A DNA stretch of 64,000 nucleotides from Symbiodinium microadriaticum. Taxonomy: Eukaryota; Sar; Dinophyceae; Suessiales; Symbiodiniaceae. Position numbers and translations under genes: made by a program. The notes under the pieces were generated by a model. It ran no database searches and was not told the DNA's origin. It was given only the letters and a program-made list of their open reading frames with translations. Positions 25,501 to 33,158 of the stretch are shown here, in pieces; the first letter of the stretch is position 1; the number at the start of each line of letters is the position of its first letter. The DNA is taken from the NCBI GenBank assembly GCA_001939145.1, contig LSRX01000662.1, forward strand, positions 174,908-238,907, in the 5' to 3' direction.

Positions 25501-26889
25501 ACCCTGAAGCCCTGAAGCCCTACTCTGAACCCCTTGGACAACAGCTTAAGCACAGCAAATGGCCAAGAAGGCACCTCGCGCCCTGCGACCCGAGGAGGAC
25601 ACACCGGAGTGGAAGGTCTCCAGGCCCTGGCACAAAAAGGCTGCAAGCTTTGGAAAAGTGTGAAAGCAGTGCAAAGTCTCTAGCATTCAAGATTCTGCTT
25701 GCAGTTTAGAGAGGGCCTGGGGTCAAATCCGGGGGCTTTGGGGTTTGGGCTACTCCCTGTGTTGCTGCAAGAGCTGCCTGGTCCCCAAGCCGGGCTGTCC
25801 CTGTCAAGCTCACCGCCTCGTTCCTGACAAGGGACTCCGCAGTGGGGCTCTGGGTTGGGTTTAGGGTTTAGGATTTAGGGCAGAATTTAGGAGTTCTGTC
25901 TTCTGGATGCAACACACGGTGAGTTCCAGACGCTGTCTACTGGGGCTTTAGATCCGTCTGGGGCTTCGTCTTTCTCCTTTTGCTCAAGCGCTGCATTCTG
26001 CGACACTGGTGATTCGAAGCTCTGCATTGCACTTTGCTCCTTTGGGGTTCGGCCTTTCAAGGTGCCCGGCACCAGGCCTTCCGCGCAGTTCGAAACCGGG
26101 GCCCCTGCAGGTCATGCCCCCGACAGGCGACGTCGACGGAGATGTTTGAGTTAAGGAAAGAGCAAACCTGAGCCAGGCGCGGAAGCTCGTATGAGGATGC
26201 TGTAGGCAGCTCATTGTCCTCTTGCAAACCTTCATGTGCCGACGAGGTCACCTTGTCATGAACTTAACTCTGCAAGTTCATCAGAATCTCAAAGACACGT
26301 TTCACTCTTGAGGCTTTCGGAAAAGCTTGTAAAAACCCTTGACCTTGAGACCTTTCCTGTTTGCACCATGTTGCGGGGCAACAGGACCCTTCATAATTAC
26401 AACAGGGCTTGTTGCGGGTTGTTATGGCTTTTTTTACTGATGTGAAAGAGTGCCAGGGAGCTTAGACACGCCCCTGCATCACCTCGGAAACTTTTGAAGG
26501 TAAGCAAATGCTTCCTACGGGCTAGATTGTAGCACCTCACATAATACAGCTGATGGATTTCTTGTCGGCAGAACACGTCTTTTTTGCGAAGAGTTTCGAA
26601 CAAGTACTTTCGAGCGTGCCTGTAGCTAGGTGTTCAATGAAAGTGATGGCCTTCTACAGTAGAGGCAACCAAACAAGTGTCAGCAGTGTAAGCAGGAAAT
26701 CCGAAGTTGAAAGCACGCACGTGCAGGCTGTTGGCTGCCCTCCCATCCCTCCCTGTGCCCAAAAGGGTTCAAATTGGTCCTTTGGAGTTGTGACAAGGGC
26801 ATCAACATTTCAGGAGTGCAAGGACCGTTTCGAGTTCCCGGCACAGCGGCAGCAGCGGACCGCCGACTGGAAGGCCTGCATCTGCACTG
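22547..26889. other. Gene-poor DNA with a CA microsatellite and one telomere-like block
   Basis: No supportable gene. A (CA)n tract with TA-rich flank lies at 24939-24983. A TTTAGGG-type block lies at 25857-25891. Confidence 0.45.
25857..25891 (+). repeat. Interstitial telomere-like block (TTTAGGG type)
   Basis: gggtttagggtttagg is followed by degenerate tttaggg words. TTTAGGG is the telomere unit reported for dinoflagellates and plants. Confidence 0.7.
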
Positions 26890-26906
26890 CCCCCCCCCCC
26901 CCCCCN
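26890..26906. repeat. Poly-C run ending in an unresolved base
   Basis: Sixteen C residues (26890-26905) are followed by n at 26906. The length of the run is therefore uncertain in the assembly. Confidence 0.95.
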
Positions 26907-26948
26907 GACCGGAACAAACAAAGGTTCTAAACTCCCGGCACGTGCCAC

Positions 26949-26973
26949 TAGTAGTAGTAGTAGTAGTAGTAGT

Positions 26974-27012
<39 letters not shown>

Positions 27013-27136
27013 GGTAGTGACAGTGGCAGAGATAGTGGTTGTCGTCGTCATAGCAGCGCTTCTGCTGCTGCTGCTGCTGCTCCTGCTGCTGCCACTGCTA
27101 CTACCACTGCTACTACTACTGCTGCTACTGCTACTG
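26949..27136. repeat. Compound TAG/CAG/CTG trinucleotide microsatellite
   Basis: (TAG)n, then (CAG)n, then mixed units, then (CTG)n and (CTA)n on the plus strand. Polyserine, polyalanine and polyleucine ORFs across it are reading-frame products of the repeat. Confidence 0.95.
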
Positions 27137-27660
27137 GAATGTTTCGAGCAGTACCCAGCTACCTCTGGCACTTTCAAGGAACCCTTGCTCACGGTTCAGG
27201 GTCCTCGAAAGGCTGGTACCGCCGGGCGCGGGCGTCACTGAAGCTGCAAAGCAGGCGCAGCAGTGCGGCTGCAGTGGCGCCACCTTGGAATGCGATGCTT
27301 GGGATGCAAGAGACTCGTTTACAAAGTGAGTAAACACGTCTGCGATTGAATGTACATAGGGATAGAAATCAATATGCAAGCACAATACTCATATCAACAT
27401 GGAGGCAAGGCCAAAAGATTGGTACGTTCGGGGTTCCGGCGGCTTGGGTTTTGTTGGTGTTGAGCCATGTTCCCCACATGTTCAAGGACTCGCGATATCT
27501 TCCGATGGGGATGACCAGACTCCCTTTGGCCTATCCCACTCGCCGATTGTTGTCGTATCTTATACGATATCTAGAGTATGGAGCCCGGAGGAAGAATATT
27601 TGGAATTCTTCAGACTGCCACATGATATCTTATGTACGATATACTGTAGAGGATTCTGTA

Positions 27661-27865
27661 TATGCGTATATATATATATGTATATAAATACATGCATATG
27701 TGTATAGATTACGTACACATGTAGAGATATCATGATACATAAGAACACAAATATGTGTATATACATATATACATATGTATATATATACATATATCTATGT
27801 ATATATGTATATATATATATATAGAGTATACATATATATATATATATACATACACTATATCTATT
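27661..27865. repeat. TA/TATG/TACA microsatellite
   Basis: Long imperfect run of ta, tgta and taca units interrupted by short unique segments. Confidence 0.9.
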
Positions 27866-27968
27866 ACCGTCCCTGGTTCTGAGGCCCAAGGCTCGGTCGG
27901 CCACAGGCGGCGCTGCTTCGCACGAAGCACTCCGCCAGAGGACGGAGCTGGCTGAGGCCTTGAAAGAC

Positions 27969-28040
27969 TGGGGGGTTCTTCTTAGGGGGATTTAATCTAA
28001 GTTACCATACTAAGGCAACCCTATGATTTACTATAGATTC
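27969..28040. mobile_element. Partial copy of the CTGGGTTCTTGTT-type foldback element
   Basis: The segment aligns by eye along its length with the left part of the element at 57470-57584. Shared words in order are gggttctt, ggatttag-like, taagtt-ccata, aagg-aacc and tgatttac. It lacks the right terminus and abuts a fuller copy at 28045. Confidence 0.65.
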
Positions 28041-28044
28041 TATG

Positions 28045-28188
28045 CTGGGTTCTTATTCAGGGGTTTTTACTCAAGTTAAAACAATGGGGATCTATAGTAC
28101 ATACATAATAGTAAGGAAACCTTGTTTATATTTACTCTAGATCCCAATTATGGTAACTTGAATAAAAAATCTCTTAACAAGAAACCAG
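28045..28188 (-). mobile_element. CTGGGTTCTTGTT-type foldback (MITE-like) element, 144 bp
   Basis: Its termini are inverted: ctgggttcttattcaggggt at the left against a right end whose reverse complement starts ctggtttcttgttaagagat. The reverse complement of the whole aligns with the reverse complement of 57470-57584 (attcaag-taccataa, gggatc, agtaaat, ggtttcctt). The two are therefore members of one family. No coding capacity. Confidence 0.75.
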
Positions 28189-29094
28189 TTGAAAGAGCTT
28201 CTTTCAGTGTTTCGGTCTTTAAGGCTCCAGGGCTTGGGGGTTCAGCACATGATGATGCCAACAAGACAGAAAAAAGACCGTGTATAAGTAAACACGCGCA
28301 CACACACACACATACGCATGCTTTCATACTAGAAACATACATCCTTACATAGGTGCGTACAAGAAGAAACAGTTTCACCACACAAGCACATGTAGGAGCA
28401 TGAATATACTTGAGCATCACACCATTTACATGCATGACAAAAAGACACATATTAGTCCTTTGTAGAGGTGGCACAGAGAAGCCTCGGCCTTGCTACCTTC
28501 TGAGGGCCTTGCCGAGGCTGCCTTTGCGGCCAAGGTCCTGAGAGGTCGCATCTTGAGGGGTTCGGGCCGGTTGGGCTTCAAAGGCAAAGAAGCTTGCTTC
28601 TCTTTCGGGGTTTGGGGTGGGCTTGGGTGGAGTTGGGGGTATCTGCAATGACGGACCACTCTAGCGCCGCTTACGGCTCTTCTGCGCCAGCAGCGCCCAC
28701 AAACAAAGCTGTCCACCGCAAAGTCTCCACACCCCAGTACATCAGTCCGGAGCAGCACTAGGCTTGGACCCCGAGAATTTACGATGAACTCCAAACTCCA
28801 GCCTGAGCCTTTTTCCCGGTGAATGCATTACGGGGCCTTCAGCAGCATTCGCGCATCCCCTGGATACATCTGCTGCCTCAACCACCTGGGCACGCTCGAA
28901 GATCTGTTTCGGGCACACGTTGTCGCCCAAGTCGTGGGGGCTTGAGTTCTTTCTCTCTCTCTCTCTCCCGGGCGTGGGGGTCGGTCAAGACCTTCGGGCT
29001 TAGAGCCCACCCGCAAATATTTTGCAGGCACAGGGGTGTGAGAAGCGAGCATACAACACCAAAAGGCTAGAGCCATAGTTGTTATAATAAAGGA

Positions 29095-29143
<49 letters not shown>
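29095..29143. repeat. (TC)n microsatellite
   Basis: Nearly pure tc run with one g interruption. Confidence 0.95.
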
Positions 29144-29383
29144 CCTCCCAGCTTTCTCTAGGTCGCATTTGAATGCTTTATTACAAGCTGAATCAGAACC
29201 GAGAGCAAGAATCACTTACCAGTGCTGACCCATATCAATGCTGGTTCATGTCATGTTGTCAGGTAGGAATCTAAGTGTGGTCATGGCCCTGCACTTAGGA
29301 ACCCGCTCCATTGTAACAACCATCCCTACTGTTTACCAAACTTTGGAAAGCTGTTCAGACTCCAGTCGAGTCCTGATGCAAAC

Positions 29384-29436
29384 AACCCTAAACTCCAAAA
29401 ACCCTAAACCCTAAACCCCTAAACCCTAAACTCCAA
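29384..29436 (-). repeat. Interstitial telomere-like block (CCCTAAA type)
   Basis: Several consecutive ccctaaa words with 1-base length variants. Confidence 0.8.
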
Positions 29437-30231
29437 ACGATGGAACTCTGCAAAGCCCCGGGAGGCGTTCCCTCGCCCGGGATCCCAACGACTCGAGCTC
29501 GAAGCAAGCGACTCGCCCTGAGCCCGTCAGGTCCTGAGATTTGGGGAGGTGCACCTTGAAAAGGCTGCTACCCTGCATACTATCAAGCTGTTAGAGCTAT
29601 TTACTATTGTAGCAAGTGCTATTTGTCACTATTGGTCTTATCATTGCCGGCTTTTTTCATGTTTGTGCTTCTGTCGGTGTCATCGTTGTTCTTACAGTGA
29701 TCTTCGGTGCTGAGATGTGGGGCTGGAGGGGCAAGGGTTTGGCTGAAAGAGTGAGTTGGTCTTCAAGGGCCCTGAAGACTATTGGTGAATAGGTATGCCT
29801 GTAAGGCAATCAGGCGAATTGAGAAGTTCCCAAATCGCCACGTAGAAAACGTCTTCACGGGTGCCAGGCTGGGGCGAAGGCCGTGCTAAGTCCTCCTACA
29901 GTGACCGTGCCTCAACTCTGCCTCCCTTTCAGCATTGTTGGCGGCATCTCGTCCAACAAGAGCACTTTGAACCAAGCGGTGTTGCCCTTGTATGCAGAAG
30001 CCATGTTGCTCATTATTGTTGCTTGGCAAATCCATCTTAAACTCTGTGTACGATACCCGGAAAGCCAGGCTGAAAGCTCTGAACTCTCCCACACTAAGGG
30101 CTTTGAGCCCTGCAGCCCCTGCAGCCTACGAAAGGATAGGGCCACCTCCCAACTCCTGCGCCAGGGCCGCGACCATCGCGCCCAGCGCGGCGCGCAAAGA
30201 AGGGAACCGAGCACCTTGCCAGCACTGAATC

Positions 30232-30274
30232 ACTACTGCTACTGCTGCTAGTACTACTACTACTACTACTACTA

Positions 30275-30306
<32 letters not shown>

Positions 30307-30356
30307 TCTTCTGCTACTGCTACTGCTACTGCTACTGCTACTGCTCTCTCTCTCTC
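30232..30356. repeat. CTACTG/CTA/CT microsatellite flanking the retrotransposon 3' end
   Basis: Units on the plus strand are ctactg, cta, then five or so ctactg hexamers and a short (CT)n. The same CTACTG and CTA units in the same orientation flank the other end of the retrotransposon at 38444-38660. Confidence 0.95.
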
Positions 30357-30687
30357 GATCGCGACGGAGTCCGCCTGGCGTCCGGCAGGTTTGACCCGGC
30401 TGCAATCAGCAGCATCATCATGTTGATGATCCGTAGTGCTATGAAAATTGGCATCGCCCCGTAGGGCCAAGCATGCCTAAGGCCCGAGCCGTAGCTCCAG
30501 CGGCCTACATTAACATCCCTCTAACAGCTGTACATGTCAGAAAGAAGCAGGCTGTTTTTCAGCAACTGGTAAAAGACGATCTGCAAGGACGTAGGACCTC
30601 AGCACCATTTGAGGGTGAGGAGTCACGATGTCAGGCTGACATTCTGGCTGCAAGTGGATGCCGACCAAGATTTTTGATCAGTGATGC
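30357..30687 (-). other. Probable 3' untranslated region of the retrotransposon
   Basis: Sequence between the dioxygenase-like stop codon and the flanking microsatellite. No poly-A tail is visible at its distal end; instead it meets (GA)n and (CAGTAG)n as read on the minus strand. Confidence 0.5.
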
Positions 30688-31872
30688 TCACAGTTGGTCT
30701 TCAGCATCTGTGTCATGTACAGTGCTAGAATCATAGCTAGTCTCAGCTCCAAGCAGAGACCTGGCCGAGTAGGAGTACTCCATGGGATAAAAACCCAGGG
30801 AGCAAAGCAACCGAACATCATTGACTGAGAGACGATCAGCATTCCTCACATGAAAAGCAACCAATATGAGTCTGTCCCCAGTCCACGGCATGGTTGCGTG
30901 GCGTGTTCTAGGGTAGAACATGCATGGCCGCCTTGTGTTCCACAATTGGCCTCTGGGACCAGCTGCGGAAATCATGACCTCGCCCTCCGAATCCTCAAGC
31001 CACAACGAGCCCTGCGTAAACGAAGAACAAGGAAGGATGAGGTTGCGTGATGCACCATCGTTGTGAGAATCTTTATGAACCACCGTCATGACATTGCGCG
31101 CCCATGAAATGGTGGTAAACTTATGCCTCGGTGCCACGTTGCGCACAATGGAACAGAGCAGACTAGTAAGCCATGGATATACGCAGGTGTCTCTACGAAG
31201 ACCATGAAAGGCAGATCTGGAGTAAGCACCAGTCGTAAACGCTTTGGGAGGCTTCATCGGTCCATCCGTGCCGACTTGTGCATCGCCGCGGTCAAAAGTA
31301 CCCACAGGAACCTTGTCAAACAACTCCTGGAGCTCATGCCATGTGATAAAACCAGAGTCCATCGCTGCTGAGGCCCTCTCCTCAACCGAGCTCGAGGGGG
31401 AATTATCTGGTAGACATCTGGAATCAACTTGGTATGTGCCACGCAGAAAGTGATGTATATAGCCATCCCCCATGTATGCCTCCGCGGTGTGCTCATACGT
31501 GTATTCCATGCCCGGCACATCATCCTCCAGTCTGGTTGGCGTGGACGGAAAAAGACCTATATGATGCGCTGCCTGCTGAGAGAAGCCATGAAGGGATACA
31601 AAACGCTCTGGGGCCATGCGGTATGGATGTACGCCATGCTTCTGTTCAAAGTCCTCAGCAGTGCGCCTGCCATCCTCGCTAAAGGACATAATCCCACTAA
31701 CGAAAGAACACTGGAGAAGAATCAGCAACGCAACAGGCGCACAATCGTCAACGCGAAGTGACATCCAGGGAATAGAGCAGAGCAACAGAGCAGCCGAGTA
31801 AAGTGAGTGTCTGACGACATTGAGCTCCGTGTGGATGTAGCGCAAGAGTGCGCGCATGACCTCAGTACACAT
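30688..31872 (-). CDS. 2-oxoglutarate/Fe(II) dioxygenase-like protein of the retrotransposon
   Basis: The frame is open from 31884; the first ATG is at 31872, and others at 31857 and 31764 are possible starts. Numbering from the GTG at 31878, the C-terminal half carries the pattern of a double-stranded beta-helix dioxygenase. There is an HxD pair (H268, D270, in MTVVHKDSHND), a strand with GSLWLEDSEGE at 290-300, a distal metal ligand H327 in YPRTRHATMPWTGDR, and R336 or R345 as candidate 2-oxoglutarate binders. TET/JBP enzymes use this fold to oxidise methyl groups of 5mC or T in DNA. Similar HAT-x-x-W-x-G-x-R proteins accompany dinoflagellate retroelements as far as I know. The substrate is not shown by the sequence. 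The N-terminal 60 residues are hydrophobic and may not be translated. The ORF upstream at 32211 is in the same frame, separated by TGA codons at 31935-31933 and 31887-31885. Confidence 0.65.
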   Translation of the reverse strand: MCTEVMRALLRYIHTELNVVRHSLYSAALLLCSIPWMSLRVDDCAPVALLILLQCSFVSGIMSFSEDGRRTAEDFEQKHGVHPYRMAPERFVSLHGFSQQAAHHIGLFPSTPTRLEDDVPGMEYTYEHTAEAYMGDGYIHHFLRGTYQVDSRCLPDNSPSSSVEERASAAMDSGFITWHELQELFDKVPVGTFDRGDAQVGTDGPMKPPKAFTTGAYSRSAFHGLRRDTCVYPWLTSLLCSIVRNVAPRHKFTTISWARNVMTVVHKDSHNDGASRNLILPCSSFTQGSLWLEDSEGEVMISAAGPRGQLWNTRRPCMFYPRTRHATMPWTGDRLILVAFHVRNADRLSVNDVRLLCSLGFYPMEYSYSARSLLGAETSYDSSTVHDTDAEDQL

Positions 31873-31932
31873 AGGCACAGCCGCTCATTGAAGGCTGCAC
31901 TTGTTTCCCAGGCCAAGAACAAGCCATGCACT

Positions 31933-32211
31933 TCAATCCTCTTTTGCAGGACGCAAGCTTGTGTACCCACATTGTCGATGAGCCAAGCAGGCAAAGTGAG
32001 GAACCCCAAAACACGGAGTATTGATCGCCATATCAGCTGCTGTTGGCCAAGATGGCGTAGCCCATGGCAACATCGCTCCGAGGAGCCGAGCATGTCGCCT
32101 ACCCATATCCAGGCCCCTGCATCCACAAATGGACACCCGGAAAAGGCCGCTTGGTTTGATTGAAACGTCATACTCAAGCATCAAAATTAACGCAAGCTGG
32201 AGAACACTCAT
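31933..32211 (-). CDS. Short ORF opening at a TGATG junction, in frame with the dioxygenase
   Basis: The ATG at 32211-32209 shares one base with the TGA that ends the gag-like ORF (TGATG). It encodes 92 residues beginning MSVLQLALILMLEYD and stops with TGA at 31935-31933. No domain is recognised. It is in the same frame as the dioxygenase-like ORF, with one further TGA at 31887-31885 between them. The original protein may therefore have been a single product of about 507 codons interrupted in this copy, or read through. A competing open frame (31722-32177) runs across the same DNA, so coding in this interval is uncertain. Confidence 0.4.
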   Translation of the reverse strand: MSVLQLALILMLEYDVSIKPSGLFRVSICGCRGLDMGRRHARLLGAMLPWATPSWPTAADMAINTPCFGVPHFACLAHRQCGYTSLRPAKED

Positions 32212-32213
32212 CA
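32209..32213 (-). promoter_or_regulatory. TGATG stop/start junction
   Basis: TGA (32213-32211) of the gag-like ORF overlaps ATG (32211-32209) of the next ORF by one base. Overlaps of this kind support termination-reinitiation in some LINEs, such as SART1. Confidence 0.6.
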
Positions 32214-33158
32214 GCCCATGAACGAGGAGGCAATCTGATTGGCCAGCGTAGATCTGCGCAAACGATCCGGCTTGACACCCAGCCCAACGAGCTGCGTCAC
32301 CGACAGGCCACATAGCCTATCCATACACGTGCACAACTTCTCGGCATGGTCGTTGTGATTGCCGAACTGCATCAGAAAAGTGACGGTCTCGCCACTCATT
32401 TCCTGAGCCAGTGGCCTCGTGGGGTGGAAGCGTGCCACCGCATTGGGCTTCGGAGCTGCCCTCAAGATATCATCAAGAACCTTGAGGACATCAACTGTGC
32501 TGATGCCCTCTTTCTCCTCATCCTTGACCAACTTCTTTTGCTCCGCATTCCATTTGACATAATGCCACGTGGTGGTGGACTCCTCATACCACTGCAGCTC
32601 TTTGAGCTTGTTGGCTTGATCCGGGGTCAAGTTGGCCACCCGAGTGCGAAGCTCCAAGAACACGCAAGTGACGAGCGTGGCACGGAGAGGCTTGTTGAGG
32701 GATTCTGGATTGTTTTCCTTGGCTTGCTTCCATCCTGCGGCTGCATGGTACACTCCGGACACAATGGCCTCCGAGGTGGAGATCCGCATGTGCGCAACAT
32801 AGCTCGTTTCGATGCGCTGCAGATTGATTGCGTCCTCATGCCGCAAGATTAAGCGCTGCATCTGAGCAATGGCTGCCTTGACTGCTTCAAGCTCTGTCTC
32901 GTCTGGATTCCAAGTGGATTGGCGGCTCGAGGCATCCCACCTGGAGCCCCAAGAGGCGTCCGACCAGTTTCGCTTTCCACGCGAGGTGCCAAACTCTTTC
33001 GTGGCGCCCTTGCCGCGACTTTCCAGCTTGGCAGTCTTAGCATCTCGTTCCGCGGGGCCAGCGGATGGCGCACTAGGTGCACCTGGTGCGCCCGCGCCCG
33101 AGGGCATGAAGGTGTTGAACAGATTAAGCTCCTCCTGGCTTATCTGATCCATCGTCAT
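32211..33158 (-). CDS. Gag-like ORF of the retrotransposon, 315 residues
   Basis: The ATG at 33158 overlaps the stop of the RT ORF (ATGA). Residues 19-40 are Ala/Pro/Gly-rich, and 43-76 are basic with several Trp and Arg/Ser (RGKRNWSDASWGSRWDASSR). Residues 85 to about 235 are predicted by eye to be mostly helical with charged heptad-like segments, and the C-terminus has a Cys-containing stretch (EKLCTCMDRLCG). No zinc knuckle or RRM typical of LINE ORF1 is visible. Basic low-complexity plus helical organisation and position suggest an RNA-binding or RNP protein. Similar proteins accompany dinoflagellate RT genes to my recollection. Its place downstream of RT is the reverse of the usual LINE order. 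Confidence 0.6.
   Translation of the reverse strand: MTMDQISQEELNLFNTFMPSGAGAPGAPSAPSAGPAERDAKTAKLESRGKGATKEFGTSRGKRNWSDASWGSRWDASSRQSTWNPDETELEAVKAAIAQMQRLILRHEDAINLQRIETSYVAHMRISTSEAIVSGVYHAAAGWKQAKENNPESLNKPLRATLVTCVFLELRTRVANLTPDQANKLKELQWYEESTTTWHYVKWNAEQKKLVKDEEKEGISTVDVLKVLDDILRAAPKPNAVARFHPTRPLAQEMSGETVTFLMQFGNHNDHAEKLCTCMDRLCGLSVTQLVGLGVKPDRLRRSTLANQIASSFMG
33155..33158 (-). promoter_or_regulatory. ATGA stop/start overlap between RT-USP and gag-like ORFs
   Basis: The ATG of the gag-like ORF (33158-33156) overlaps the TGA ending the RT ORF (33157-33155). This is a four-base coupling. Confidence 0.7.

Larger units (their letters stand above)
28189..30231. other. Gene-poor DNA with CT and telomere-like repeats
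   Basis: It contains a short CA tract near 28297-28315, (TC)n tracts at 28951-28968 and 29095-29143, and a CCCTAAA-type block at 29384-29436. No gene recognised. Confidence 0.5.

Noticed and set aside
26680-27241. Polyserine and polyalanine/polyleucine ORFs of 155-170 residues
   Set aside because: They are translations of a trinucleotide microsatellite on both strands and also run through an unresolved base.
30094-30470. Polyserine/polyvaline ORFs next to the retrotransposon
   Set aside because: They are products of the flanking CTACTG/CTA repeat.
31722-32177. 151-residue minus-strand frame overlapping the short ORF downstream of the gag-like gene
   Set aside because: It has no coupled start and no motif, and it overlaps the TGATG-coupled frame. 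It is kept only as an alternative reading of the interval.
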